A model generated the notes under the pieces. That model was given only the letters and a program-made list of their open reading frames with translations. It was not told the origin of the DNA and searched no databases. A DNA stretch of 64,000 bases from Terriglobia bacterium (GTDB taxonomy: Bacteria > Acidobacteriota > Terriglobia > Bryobacterales > Bryobacteraceae), in NCBI GenBank assembly GCA_020073345.1, contig JAIQFI010000035.1, positions 1-64,000 on the forward strand, written 5' to 3'. Made by a program: the position numbers and the translations under genes. This document shows, one piece after another, positions 17,316-25,896 of this stretch. How positions within the stretch are numbered: position 1 is the first letter of the stretch; every line of letters begins with the position of its first letter.

Positions 17316-18431
17316 ATGGCCTTCAAATATCGAGCCGACCAGGTCGGCAGCCTCCTGCGTCCGAAAAACCTTCTGGAGGCGAATCGCAGCGGCGTCGCCA
17401 CGGACAAACTCAAGGCGCTGGAGGATCAGGAGATTCTGCGCGTTCTCGGGCGACAGAAAGATCTCGGATTCAAGATTTTCACCGATGGCGAATTCCGCCG
17501 CCGCGGATTCATGAGCGACTTCCATGATTCGGTTTCGGGACTCGACATGGAAGGAGCGATCGACCGCAATTGGCAAAGCTCGGGAGGCGGCGCCGCTGTA
17601 GCGACGCCGACCTCGCGACCCGTGGCCGGGATTGTCGTGGATAAGATCAAGAAGACCAAGCGCATGACCTCGCACGAAGTGGATTTTTTGAAGCTCCACA
17701 GTCCCGGCGACATCAAGATCACTCTGCCCAGCGCGAATCAGTTCCCGGCGATCTCCTATCGCAAAGGAATCACCGACAAGATCTATTCCACACACTTCGC
17801 GCTGCTGTGGGACATCGTGCCGATCATCAAATCCGAGATCCAGGCGCTGCTCCAGGACGGCGTGAAGTATATCCAGATCGACGCGCCGCGTTACAGCTAC
17901 TTCATTGATCCCAAGTGGCGGCAGTACGTCCAAGACGAAATGGGCGTCAATCCGGATGACGCGCTGAGCGAGGCGATCAAAGCCGATAACGCGTGCTTAG
18001 AAGGCGCGCGTCGTGACGGCGTGGTGCTGGCGATTCACCTATGCCGCGGCAACAATCGCAGCCAGTGGTATGCGCAGGGCGGCTACGATCCGATCGCCGA
18101 GAAGGTTTTCAGCCAGCTCGACGTAGATGCATTTCTGCTGGAGTACGAATCGGAGCGGGCGGGCACTTTCGAGCCGCTGCGCTTCGTGCCTCGAAACAAG
18201 ACGGTAGTGCTGGGGCTGGTGAGCAGCAAACTCCCGCAAATGGAGCCGCAGGATCAAGTGGTGCGGCGGATCGAAGAGGCCACGAAATACGTGCCTCTGG
18301 AGAATCTGGCGCTCAGCCCGCAGTGCGGGTTCGCATCGACCATGGAGGGGAACCTGCTGACGGAAGAAGAGCAGTGGAGCAAGCTGGGGCTCGTCGCCAA
18401 GACGGCTCGGCAGGTTTGGAAAGACTACTGA
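17316..18431 (+). CDS. MetE C-terminal-like cobalamin-independent methyltransferase
   Basis: The 371-residue protein is a single MetE_C-type (UROD/MetE-like) barrel, about half of full-length MetE. YxjG-type proteins of this size move methyl groups between pterin, thiol or methylated substrates using a zinc-bound thiolate. Zinc ligands are visible as His and Cys in AIHLCRGNN (about 240), a Glu in the LLEYESER strand and a Cys in ALSPQCGFAS (about 335). The N-terminal YRADQVGSLLRP motif is typical. Without an N-terminal MetE domain, homocysteine methylation from methyl-folate is uncertain; demethylation of a methylated catabolite fits the local Rieske and hydrolase genes (inference). The 3' end overlaps the convergent DUF6152 gene by 7 bases. 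Confidence 0.85.
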   Translation: MAFKYRADQVGSLLRPKNLLEANRSGVATDKLKALEDQEILRVLGRQKDLGFKIFTDGEFRRRGFMSDFHDSVSGLDMEGAIDRNWQSSGGGAAVATPTSRPVAGIVVDKIKKTKRMTSHEVDFLKLHSPGDIKITLPSANQFPAISYRKGITDKIYSTHFALLWDIVPIIKSEIQALLQDGVKYIQIDAPRYSYFIDPKWRQYVQDEMGVNPDDALSEAIKADNACLEGARRDGVVLAIHLCRGNNRSQWYAQGGYDPIAEKVFSQLDVDAFLLEYESERAGTFEPLRFVPRNKTVVLGLVSSKLPQMEPQDQVVRRIEEATKYVPLENLALSPQCGFASTMEGNLLTEEEQWSKLGLVAKTARQVWKDY

Positions 18432-18823
18432 GTCGGGGCGCCGGGAGAGCCAGGTTCGCCCGATGAACCTGCGTTGAAAACCCGCTTGCCATCCTCCAAT
18501 GTGACCGTCCGGGCGCTGGCCAGATTCGACGCGTCCTTGGCCTGGGCGCCGATGACGACGATCTTGTCGCCTTTCTTCAACACGTCTTTCCTCCATCCGT
18601 TCCTCATCAGGAGGTTGGGGCTGCCGAGCTCGCAATCCCACTTGGTGACTTTACCGTTGGCGTCCGTCACTTCCATGTGAATCCAGGCGTGGGGATTCAC
18701 CCACTCCAGCTCAATCAGCGTGCCCTTGAGCTCTACGGGCTTCGTGGAATCGAATTCGGCTGCAAAGGAGTGATGCGCGAGCAAAGGAGCTGCGGCTAGA
18801 ACGAGCAAGAAGTACGGTTTCAT
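18425..18823 (-). CDS. DUF6152-type secreted protein, paralog 3
   Basis: The precursor has 132 residues. The signal peptide ends near APLLA, so the mature chain starts HHSFAAEFD. The core reads ELEWVNPHAWIHMEV, then KWDCELGSPNLLMRNGW with a single cysteine, LKKGDKIVVIGAQAKD, and a DGKRVFNAGSSGE end. It follows its larger partner gene by 1 base on the same strand (partner stop at 18825, start here at 18823), which implies translational coupling in a three-gene leftward operon from 20398. Its metal or ligand is unknown. Confidence 0.75.
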   Translation of the reverse strand: MKPYFLLVLAAAPLLAHHSFAAEFDSTKPVELKGTLIELEWVNPHAWIHMEVTDANGKVTKWDCELGSPNLLMRNGWRKDVLKKGDKIVVIGAQAKDASNLASARTVTLEDGKRVFNAGSSGEPGSPGAPTQ

Positions 18824-18824
18824 G

Positions 18825-19643
18825 TTATTTCCCCACCATGTGTTGCGGATCGATATTCTTCTCGCAGACGAACTCGAACAGGTCCGTGTCGGGAAGCAGT
18901 GTGTACCGCATCACCGGCATGTTCCATGGACTGGTGTACGTCTTCGGATCGTCGATGGTCACCTGGACGTCCATGTGGCCGAAGTCGACGCGATGGTAAC
19001 GCTCGGTGATGCGCAAGGCATCGGAATGCGGATGGCCCGCCATGTCGACGTTCCACACCTGATCGTTTACGCCGGCGGTGGTGACGACGAACTCGTCGCC
19101 CTCCCACTTGCCGATTGAGTACCCCATCCAACTGGGCTGCGCGTATTCTTTCGGAAGCTCGCGGCCATCGGTGAAGATTTGCCGGCGTAGAGAATACATC
19201 TCAAACAGGATCAGGGTCTTGTTCCCTGCGTTCACGATTTCGAACGGATAGGGCAGCGTACTGGCCTTGGGAACACCCTGCGGCATACAGCGGGCTTCCG
19301 GATCGTCGCGGAGCGAGGTCGCGCGGCGTTCCTCAAAAACTTTCTGGGCCCAGGGCAGCATCTCGGGTGCGCCTCCACCGCGGCCACCTCCGCCCCGGCC
19401 GGCACCGGGGGGATTGGGACGGCGTCCAGGCGGCGACCACTGATCACCCAGCCAGACTCCGGAAAGGTCGGGCTTGCCGTCGGCGGTCTTGGGAGCGGGC
19501 GCGTTGAGATCGGCCTTGCCGTCAAGCGTGCGCGGGATTCCCTTCGTGGGGTAATCGAACCACTGCGCGGAAACGGAACCCGATAAAGCCAGCAGCGCGA
19601 CGGCGACTAGTTGAGCTCGCATGTTCATTTGTAATTCTCGCAT
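18825..19643 (-). CDS. Secreted DLSGVW-family protein, paralog A
   Basis: The 272-residue protein has a signal peptide ending near GSVSAQ. The start at 19643 overlaps the previous stop as TAATG, a coupling arrangement; ATGs at 19628 and 19622 are alternatives. The family core is complete: ADGKPDLSGVWLGDQW, a Gly/Arg-rich linker of about 20 residues, DDPEARCMPQGVPK, LFEMYSLRRQIFTDGRELP, MGYSIGKWEGDEFVVTTAG, ITERYHRVDFGHMDVQVTI and the end FEFVCEKNIDPQHMVGK. Both conserved cysteines (CxPxG and the C-terminal VC) are kept, and a disulfide between them is likely in the periplasm. It sits between another family member and a DUF6152 paralog. The role is unknown. Confidence 0.75.
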   Translation of the reverse strand: MRELQMNMRAQLVAVALLALSGSVSAQWFDYPTKGIPRTLDGKADLNAPAPKTADGKPDLSGVWLGDQWSPPGRRPNPPGAGRGGGGRGGGAPEMLPWAQKVFEERRATSLRDDPEARCMPQGVPKASTLPYPFEIVNAGNKTLILFEMYSLRRQIFTDGRELPKEYAQPSWMGYSIGKWEGDEFVVTTAGVNDQVWNVDMAGHPHSDALRITERYHRVDFGHMDVQVTIDDPKTYTSPWNMPVMRYTLLPDTDLFEFVCEKNIDPQHMVGK

Positions 19644-20398
19644 TAGGGGCGGCCGGCGGGGCCAACCAGGTGCTGGGTATCGCGCTGGTTCTCCTGGCAG
19701 ATGTACTCGAGCAGCTCATCGCCCGGCAGCAGGCGGTGTTTGGCGTTAATCGTGAAAGGTTTGGTGTACGCGCCGGGATCGGTGATAGTGACTTCTTCGG
19801 TCAGAAAAGCGAGTTCGGGACGGGCATAACGCTCCACAGTGTGGAGCTGTTCGGTGTGCGGATGCCCGACGAAATCGAACCAGAACCGGTCATTGAATCC
19901 GACGGTGTCGATCACCAGAGTATCTTTATCCCAGCGGCCGGTGGAGTGGCCGTACCAGGTAGGATTCGGATCGGCGGGATGCGCGCGGCCGTCCATGAAT
20001 ACCTGGCGGAAGCTGTGGATGTTCCCCTCGAACAGGATGTAGATGTAGCCCGGCACTTCGGCAAATTTCCAAGGGTAGGGTGCCTGCCGCGGAACGCCCA
20101 TGGGCAGGCAGTTCGCCTCGGGATCTTCTTTCGAGAGCTGCTTCTTCATCTTTTCCTGGGACCACGCGTTCAGAGGAACGGTCTCGCCGGGCTTGAGGCC
20201 GAGGGAAATATCCTCGATCAGGAAGATGTCGGCGGGCCGCCAGAGTCCGGTGAAATCGATCCTGCCGTCGGCCAGGCGGGGCGCGGGTTTGGGCGGACCA
20301 GCCGGGGCTTGCTTGGAGGCCGTCGGGGGTGCCTGTGCGAACGCGGAAGCCGCCAGCCATACCAGAGTCGCGATCTGTCCGGCGAAGAGTCGGCGCAT
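19643..20398 (-). CDS. Secreted DLSGVW-family protein, paralog B
   Basis: The product has 251 residues from ATG 20398, chosen for its AGGAGC ribosome-binding site. The signal peptide ends near SAFAQ and a Pro/Ala/Lys linker follows. The core reads ADGRIDFTGLWRPADIF, EDPEANCLPMGVPR, FEGNIHSFRQVFMDGRAHP, YGHSTGRWDKDTLVIDTVGF, GHPHTEQLHTVERYAR and LLEYICQENQRDTQHLVG. It is the first gene of the operon B-A-DUF6152, coupled to A by a 1-base overlap. The strongly conserved His/Asp/Arg residues of the GNIHSFRQ and DGRxHP motifs could form a binding or catalytic site, but no described enzyme family matches from memory. Confidence 0.75.
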   Translation of the reverse strand: MRRLFAGQIATLVWLAASAFAQAPPTASKQAPAGPPKPAPRLADGRIDFTGLWRPADIFLIEDISLGLKPGETVPLNAWSQEKMKKQLSKEDPEANCLPMGVPRQAPYPWKFAEVPGYIYILFEGNIHSFRQVFMDGRAHPADPNPTWYGHSTGRWDKDTLVIDTVGFNDRFWFDFVGHPHTEQLHTVERYARPELAFLTEEVTITDPGAYTKPFTINAKHRLLPGDELLEYICQENQRDTQHLVGPAGRP

Positions 20399-20535
20399 GT
20401 TTGGGCTCCTGGAAGTAGATTCTTCCATAAAACGGGCTGCGCGTGGGATCGTGGAATCTTACGTCATCGGCGTGACGCAATCGCCACGCTTCTCTGTGAT
20501 ATCCTTTGCCCTGAAAGGAGCACCCTCTCAAGCTC

Positions 20536-21441
20536 ATGGAACCAAACCTGGAAAGAAAAAAAGCGTCCGACTACCCGCAGGAGTTGCTCAACCTTTTTGA
20601 CAAATACGTACATGGCGATATCGACCGCCGCGCCTTTCTGGATGGTGCGCAAAAGTTCGCCGTCGGGGGCCTGACCGCCGTCGCGATCTGGGAAAGCCTC
20701 CGCCCGAATTACGCCTGGGCGCAGCAGATCCCCAAAGACGACAAGCGCATTAAAGCCGAGTACATGACCGTCCCTTCGCCGCAGGGCAACGGCAGCATCA
20801 AAGGCTACTTCGTTCGACCTGCCAACGCGACTGGGAAACTTCCGGGAGTACTGGTGGTCCACGAGAATCGCGGCCTGAATCCTTATATCGAAGATGTGGC
20901 CCGTCGTTTAGGCGCGGCCAACTTCATGGCGTTCGCTCCGGACGGCCTCACCAGCGTGGGCGGCTATCCGGGCGATGAGGAAAAGGGCGCAGCGAATTTC
21001 CGCACGGTCGACACACAAAAGATGGGCGAGGATTTCCATGCCTCGGCCCGCTGGCTCAAAGCGCGTTCCGACTGTACGGGAAAGATCGGCGCAGTCGGCT
21101 TCTGCTTCGGCGGCGGCGTGGTCAACACTCTCGCGGTGAAGTTGGGCGCGGACCTGGCAGCAGGCGTTCCGTTCTACGGAGCCCAGCCCAACGCAACGGA
21201 TGCAGCCAAAATCAAGGCTCCTCTGCTACTGAACTACGCTGCCATGGACGATCGCATCGATGCCGGAATACCGGCCTACGAAGCGGCGTTGAAAGCCGCG
21301 GGCGTGCCGTATACGGTGTACATCTACCCGGGCACCCAGCATGGCTTCCATAACGATACAACGCCGCGTTACGACAAAGCTGCGGCGGAGCTCGCGTGGC
21401 AGCGCACGCTCGACCACTTCAATAAGTACCTGCGCGGGTGA
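20536..21441 (+). CDS. Dienelactone hydrolase family protein
   Basis: The protein has 301 residues and a ribosome-binding site GAAAGGAG. A hydrophobic segment after a twin-Arg-like DRRAFLDGAQKFAVGG suggests Tat export or a membrane anchor. The catalytic triad of carboxymethylenebutenolidases is visible: Cys in GFCFGGG (about 190), Asp in AAMDDRID (about 237) and His in GTQHGFHND (about 269). Such enzymes hydrolyse dienelactones or related esters in aromatic-ring degradation, which suits the Rieske oxygenase upstream. The stop overlaps the GTG of the following hydrolase by 4 bases (GTGA), so the two are coupled. Confidence 0.88.
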   Translation: MEPNLERKKASDYPQELLNLFDKYVHGDIDRRAFLDGAQKFAVGGLTAVAIWESLRPNYAWAQQIPKDDKRIKAEYMTVPSPQGNGSIKGYFVRPANATGKLPGVLVVHENRGLNPYIEDVARRLGAANFMAFAPDGLTSVGGYPGDEEKGAANFRTVDTQKMGEDFHASARWLKARSDCTGKIGAVGFCFGGGVVNTLAVKLGADLAAGVPFYGAQPNATDAAKIKAPLLLNYAAMDDRIDAGIPAYEAALKAAGVPYTVYIYPGTQHGFHNDTTPRYDKAAAELAWQRTLDHFNKYLRG

Positions 21442-23246
21442 TAACTCGTCGCGAATTCGGAAGCGTATTAGCGGGAACGCTGGCTGCGTCCAGGCTCAAT
21501 GCGCAGGCGTCTGGCAGTCCGGGACCGGTGCTTGACATCGCCGAGTGGTCCTACCACTGGTACGGGGTCGAGCACGCGCTGCTCGCCCGCGGCACCGTCT
21601 GCAACGGGATGCAGATGTATGTCGAGCACTGGATCCCGGCGCAGGTTCGCCACCCGTATCCGGTCGTGCTGATTCATGGCGGTTTCGGGCAAGGCTCGGA
21701 TTGGTTCAGCACCATTGACGGACGCCGCGGCTGGGCGACGCTGTTTCTAGAGCAGGGTTACAAGGTTTATGTGCTCGACCGGCCGGGTCAGGGCCGCAAT
21801 CCGTATCAGCCGTTCGTGCATGGGGCGTTTGCCGCACAAGCTCCGACGTTCGAAGCGGCGAATCGCACGGTGCTGAGCGCCTCGACTACGGACTCGCGGG
21901 TCGCCCAGGCCGTCGCGTCCATGGGCCAGCCGATGCCCAACAACGCCCAGACCCAGAATGTCTGGCGCACGCGCGGGGCGATGCTGCTGGACGATATCGG
22001 CCCCTCGATCCTGGTCACCGAGGGCGACGGTGCGGTGTTTGCACGGGTGACTGCGGAAGAACGTCCCGCGCTGGTGAAAGCGGTCGTCACTGTCGCCCCA
22101 CCCGCGGGCGCCGCCTTCCAGGTTTCCACCACCGCAAGCAGCCGGGCGCCAGAAGCTTTGCCTCCGGTTTTGGCGTGGCTGGATCGCACGTTCCCCGAGG
22201 CACCCGTGGTGAGGCCGGAACCCCATCCCAACCGGGAATCGACCGCCCTGAAGCTGGCCGATCAAGGGTGTTTCTGGGTCGGGGTCCAGCGCAAGCAAAT
22301 GCCTTACGGGACAATCCCTCAGGGCCAGATGTTCGTGCAATACATGATCCCGGCCGAGAAGCGCCACGCGCTGCCGGTGGTGATGGTCCACGGCGGCGGC
22401 GGACAGGGCACGCACATGATGGGAATCGGAGGCCGCCCGGGCTGGGTGCACTATTTCGTTCAGGCCGGCTACAGCGTCTACTGGGTCGACCGGCCGAGTT
22501 ACGGACGGTCGCCGTATCATCCCGATGCACTGGGCCCCAGCCATCTGCCCAACGTCCCTGCCTTCGAAGGACTCATCGGCAGCACCGCCGTCTTCAACAC
22601 GGCGCAGTGGCCTGGACCGGGCGGTATGAACGATCCGCTGATCGATCAGTTCATGGCCTGCGAACAGGGCAACGTCAGTGACGAAGCGTTTCATAGCGAC
22701 CTGGTCTGGCCGGGTGGCGCCGAGTTGCTTGACAAGATCGGGCCATCGATCCTGTTCGTTCACGCGTTCGGTGGATTCTTCGCGTGGGGCGTGGCCGACC
22801 GCCGCCCGAACCTGGTGAAGGCGATCGTCGCCATGGAGATCAACGGCAATCCCTTTGCGGCCCAACTTCGGTGGGGGCTAACCGCGAGTCCGATGACCTA
22901 CGATCCTCCGGTCACGGAACTCTCGCAGTTCAACTTACGAGATCAGACTGCGCCGCCGGATTCCCCGCGACCCGTTGTCTCGCCCTTCAAGCTGCAGGCG
23001 GAGCCCGCGCACAAGTGGAAGAACCTGCAAGGTATCCCAATCACCTGGGTCACCAGCGAATTCGGCGGCGGCGGATCGCCGGTGTCAAACATAGCTTTCC
23101 TGAAGCAGGCTGGCTGCACGGCAGAAATGCTGCGCCTGCGCGATTACGGCATCATCGGCAACGGCAACCTGATGCTGATGGAAAAGAACAACCACGAAGT
23201 ATTCTCAGTCATCCAAGAGTGGTTGAACAAGAAGGTTCCGGCCTAG
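21438..23246 (+). CDS. Tandem alpha/beta-hydrolase-fold protein lacking nucleophile serines
   Basis: The 602-residue protein begins with a Tat-like signal (ITRREFGSVLAG). Two hydrolase domains align internally: VVLIHGGFGQGSDW / VMVHGGGGQGTHMM, VLDRPGQGRNPYQP / WVDRPSYGRSPYHP and IGPSILVTEGDG / IGPSILFVHAFGG. The nucleophile elbow expected as GxSxG reads TEGDG in domain 1 and HAFGG in domain 2, so the serine is replaced by Asp/Glu-type residues or Ala. It is therefore either a binding protein, a non-standard hydrolase, or an enzyme with the nucleophile elsewhere. It is coupled to the dienelactone hydrolase gene by a GTGA overlap. The substrate is unknown. Confidence 0.75.
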   Translation: MITRREFGSVLAGTLAASRLNAQASGSPGPVLDIAEWSYHWYGVEHALLARGTVCNGMQMYVEHWIPAQVRHPYPVVLIHGGFGQGSDWFSTIDGRRGWATLFLEQGYKVYVLDRPGQGRNPYQPFVHGAFAAQAPTFEAANRTVLSASTTDSRVAQAVASMGQPMPNNAQTQNVWRTRGAMLLDDIGPSILVTEGDGAVFARVTAEERPALVKAVVTVAPPAGAAFQVSTTASSRAPEALPPVLAWLDRTFPEAPVVRPEPHPNRESTALKLADQGCFWVGVQRKQMPYGTIPQGQMFVQYMIPAEKRHALPVVMVHGGGGQGTHMMGIGGRPGWVHYFVQAGYSVYWVDRPSYGRSPYHPDALGPSHLPNVPAFEGLIGSTAVFNTAQWPGPGGMNDPLIDQFMACEQGNVSDEAFHSDLVWPGGAELLDKIGPSILFVHAFGGFFAWGVADRRPNLVKAIVAMEINGNPFAAQLRWGLTASPMTYDPPVTELSQFNLRDQTAPPDSPRPVVSPFKLQAEPAHKWKNLQGIPITWVTSEFGGGGSPVSNIAFLKQAGCTAEMLRLRDYGIIGNGNLMLMEKNNHEVFSVIQEWLNKKVPA

Positions 23247-23248
23247 AA

Positions 23249-24199
23249 TTACTTCGGCGACGTCAGCGTCCGGTCCCAGCGGGTCTTCGTGAAGAAATGA
23301 AGCGCCACGTCTTCCACGTGCCGAAAACTCCAATCCAGGTAGTCGCTAGTAGGAGCGTCGTAGGACCAGTAGATTACCAGCGGCTTGCCCACCACATAGC
23401 TGTTCGGCACGAAGCCCCAGTAGCGGCTATCGAGGGAATTGTCGCGATTATCTCCCATGACGAATAACATGTCAGGCGGCACGATCACTTCCCCGCCCTG
23501 TACATGACGCAGGAACAGCTCGCGTCCTCCCGCTGTGGTGGAAAATTCCGGAGCTGTTGGAAAATTATCGCGATAGTCGTCGATGTCCTGGCTGATGTGC
23601 CGCACATAAGGCTCGTCCAGCTTCTGCCCGTTGCGAATCACCTGCTTGGCTTCCAGGCGGATGCGATCGCCAGGAAGGCCGATCACGCGCTTGACCAAGG
23701 CCATCTCGACATGTTCAGGATGCCGGAACGCGATGATGTCGCCGCGCTTCACTTCGCGGCGGGGCAGAACGTAGCTCGACCAGTTGTTTCCGCCATTCTC
23801 AAACCCAACCTTGTCGACCAGCATATGATCGCCAACCAGGATGTTATTTTCCATCGAGCCTGTCGGCACCACGTAGGCCTGCACCATGGTCGTGGTCACA
23901 AACAAGAACAACAGCAGCGTCACGGCCCCCTCCTGCACCAGTTTGCGTAATCCGGCGGGCTTGCGCGAATCTGCATTTCGTTCGCGCACCGTGCTGGTGA
24001 TCCAGTCGGCCAGGTTGCGCATGCCGAAGCGGAACCACACACCAGTTCCGGCCTGGGCTCGGACTAACTCGCGGCACCGGTCATGAAAGAACTGGTGCAT
24101 CTCAGCGCCGTACCGGAGGCGGAATTCGCGGGGATAGGCGTAGAGCATCGCCGCATAGACGCGGCACAGAGCGCGAATCGCATTCGAATCCTCCATCAT
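23249..24199 (-). CDS. lepB: Signal peptidase I with ADOP-like N-terminal extension
   Basis: The 316-residue protein cleaves signal peptides at the outer face of the inner membrane. The catalytic serine is in PTGSMENNI (about 116) and the general-base lysine in ALVKRVIGLPGD (about 169); box E is GDNRDNSLDSRYWGFVP. A membrane anchor (AVTLLLFLFVTTTMVQAYVV) precedes the serine. Residues 1-90 are unusual: AAMLYAYPREFRLRYGAEMHQFF closely resembles the short N-terminal domain of Acidobacterial ADOP/MacB-like permeases, which are normally encoded beside PadR regulators. Its ATG overlaps the stop of the padR gene by 4 bases, so it is under PadR control. A specialised peptidase for the many secreted paralogs nearby is possible. 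Confidence 0.88.
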   Translation of the reverse strand: MMEDSNAIRALCRVYAAMLYAYPREFRLRYGAEMHQFFHDRCRELVRAQAGTGVWFRFGMRNLADWITSTVRERNADSRKPAGLRKLVQEGAVTLLLFLFVTTTMVQAYVVPTGSMENNILVGDHMLVDKVGFENGGNNWSSYVLPRREVKRGDIIAFRHPEHVEMALVKRVIGLPGDRIRLEAKQVIRNGQKLDEPYVRHISQDIDDYRDNFPTAPEFSTTAGGRELFLRHVQGGEVIVPPDMLFVMGDNRDNSLDSRYWGFVPNSYVVGKPLVIYWSYDAPTSDYLDWSFRHVEDVALHFFTKTRWDRTLTSPK

Positions 24200-24564
24200 T
24201 TGCCTCCTGCCAAGCTTCTTCCTCCTAAGACCAGTCTGGCCTTGGCCGCTGAAACCGCCCCGGCGAGCCGGCTGGCTTCCTCCCGCGCGGTCTTTCTGCC
24301 CAACGACGTCATACGGTAATAACGACGCCGCTCATCATCTAGTTCCTGATCCGGGCGCTCCTCCGACTCCTCGATTAATCCCGCCGCGAGCATCCGCTTG
24401 AGACAGCCATATAAAGTACCAGGACCCAGCTGGAGGGCGCCGTTGGTCTGGAGGGCGCCGTCCTGCATGATGCCGTAGCCGTGGCGCTCCTCGCCGGCCA
24501 GGGCCAGCAGGATGTGGAACACGGGGGGCGTGAGCGGCAGCAGGTCCTTGCCGAGCAATGGCAT
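24196..24564 (-). CDS. PadR-family transcriptional regulator
   Basis: The 122-residue protein is a winged-helix repressor. The PadR N-terminal domain is complete: FHILLALAGEERHGYGIMQ, then LGPGTLYGCLKRMLAAGLIEE (recognition helix and wing) and RRYYRMTSLGRKTAREE, followed by a short dimerisation helix. It is the first gene of a two-gene leftward operon with lepB (overlap ATGA). A near-perfect palindrome sits immediately upstream of its start codon and is the obvious autoregulatory operator. The ligand is unknown; PadR proteins often respond to phenolics or antimicrobials. Confidence 0.88.
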   Translation of the reverse strand: MPLLGKDLLPLTPPVFHILLALAGEERHGYGIMQDGALQTNGALQLGPGTLYGCLKRMLAAGLIEESEERPDQELDDERRRYYRMTSLGRKTAREEASRLAGAVSAAKARLVLGGRSLAGGK

Positions 24565-24565
24565 A

Positions 24566-24584
24566 TATATCCGTTACGGATATA
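24566..24584. promoter_or_regulatory. Probable PadR operator
   Basis: TATATCCGTTACGGATATA is a perfect inverted repeat with 9-base arms around a central T. It lies one base upstream of the padR start codon and overlaps the likely leader or -10 region of the padR-lepB transcript, so binding would block transcription or initiation. Interrupted palindromes of this type are the usual PadR binding sites. Confidence 0.65.
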
Positions 24585-24694
24585 GTATGCGGGATTCGCT
24601 TGGTTGTCAACGAAAACCGCAAAAAGTCCCTTTGTTTGACTTCGGAACGATGGGACGATAGACTGACCGCAGCGGCGTATCGAACAGGAGATCT

Positions 24695-25126
24695 ATGGGT
24701 AACTCATTCAGGTTCAGAGCGGCGATAGTCACCGGTTTCGCTTTATTCGGCGCCGTCGCGCCCATTCTGGCGCATCATTCGTTCGCGGCCGAATATGACT
24801 CCACCAAGACGGTTACCGTCAAGGGAACCGTTAACAAGCTGGCTTGGGTCAATCCCCACGCATATGTGTTCGTGGACGTCAAAGACACCAGCGGCAAGGT
24901 CACCACCTGGGCTTTTGAGTCGCTGAGCCCCAACGCGCTGTCGCGGCAGGGTTGGAATCGAAACTCTCTGAAGCAAGGGGAGGAAGTCACTGTCGACGGA
25001 TACATGGCGAAGGACGGCAAGCCCCTGGCGGACGGTTCGATTCACGCGAATTCCCGGGCCATCACGCGGGCGGACGGCCGCAAGGTTTTCGTAGGTTCCT
25101 CCGCAGACGAAGTATCTTCCAAATGA
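24695..25126 (+). CDS. DUF6152-type secreted protein, paralog 4
   Basis: The precursor has 143 residues. Signal cleavage after APILA leaves HHSFAAEYD. The core is LAWVNPHAYVFVDV followed by TTWAFESLSPNALSRQGWN, LKQGEEVTVDGYMAKDG and DGRKVFVGSS. It is the upstream gene of a pair on the plus strand; its stop (TGA 25124-25126) overlaps the ATG of the larger partner (25123) as ATGA, so the pair is translationally coupled. This is the same module as elsewhere in the cluster, here with the small gene first. Confidence 0.75.
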   Translation: MGNSFRFRAAIVTGFALFGAVAPILAHHSFAAEYDSTKTVTVKGTVNKLAWVNPHAYVFVDVKDTSGKVTTWAFESLSPNALSRQGWNRNSLKQGEEVTVDGYMAKDGKPLADGSIHANSRAITRADGRKVFVGSSADEVSSK

Positions 25127-25896
25127 GTAAGCGGCATCTCAGTTCCCTGTTGGCCGTGGCGGCCATCGCCGCGCTTCTGCCCATGCTGGCGGTACGTAGT
25201 GTCGCCCAGTCGGATGCGAAGACGGGTAAAGGCGGGGGTAGAGGCAAGGCCGAGCAAAAGGATACTCTCACGCCCTCAGGACCCACTCCCAAGACGGCTG
25301 ACGGCAAAGTGGATCTTTCCGGCGTCTGGACCCCGGGATTGACCTTCACCAACATGGGGCAAGTTCCCCTGCAGCCCTGGGCCGAGGAAGTATACAAGGA
25401 ACGCCGCGCCAACCTGAGTAAGGACGATCCCGAAGGCCATTGCCTGCCGGCAGGCGTGCCGCGCATTTCTCCCTTTTTGCAGAAGTTCGTCCAAACCCCG
25501 ACGCTGCTGGTGATCCTGGACGAAGGCAACATCCACAGCTACCGCCAGGTGTTTCTGGACGGCCGCCCGCATCTGGACGATCCGGGACCGTTGTGGATGG
25601 GCGATTCCATCGGCAAATGGGACGGCGATACCTTGGTGGTGGATACCAAGTATCTGAACGACAAAACCTGGCTGAACGGGCAAGGTCTGCCCCATAGCGA
25701 GGATCTGCACGTGGTGGAACGCTTTCGGCGTCCCGACTTAGGGCATCTGGAAATCGAGATCACCATGGAGGATCCCAAGGCCTTCACCAAGCTGCACACC
25801 TTCACCCGCACGTATCTACTGAGGCCCACCTGGGAGATTCAGGAATACGTTTGCAACGAGTTCAACGTTGATCAAGACCATCTGGTAGGAAAGTAA
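25123..25896 (+). CDS. Secreted DLSGVW-family protein, paralog C
   Basis: The product has 257 residues starting at an ATG that overlaps the preceding stop. The signal peptide ends near RSVAQ and a Lys/Gly-rich linker follows. The core is very well preserved: ADGKVDLSGVWTPG, KDDPEGHCLPAGVPR, VILDEGNIHSYRQVFLDGR, MGDSIGKWDGDTLVVDTKYL, LHVVERFRRPDLGHLEIEIT, and it ends QEYVCNEFNVDQDHLVGK. Conservation of the two cysteines and of the GNIHSYRQ / DGR block matches the other paralogs. No enzymatic annotation is available to me. Confidence 0.75.
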   Translation: MSKRHLSSLLAVAAIAALLPMLAVRSVAQSDAKTGKGGGRGKAEQKDTLTPSGPTPKTADGKVDLSGVWTPGLTFTNMGQVPLQPWAEEVYKERRANLSKDDPEGHCLPAGVPRISPFLQKFVQTPTLLVILDEGNIHSYRQVFLDGRPHLDDPGPLWMGDSIGKWDGDTLVVDTKYLNDKTWLNGQGLPHSEDLHVVERFRRPDLGHLEIEITMEDPKAFTKLHTFTRTYLLRPTWEIQEYVCNEFNVDQDHLVGK

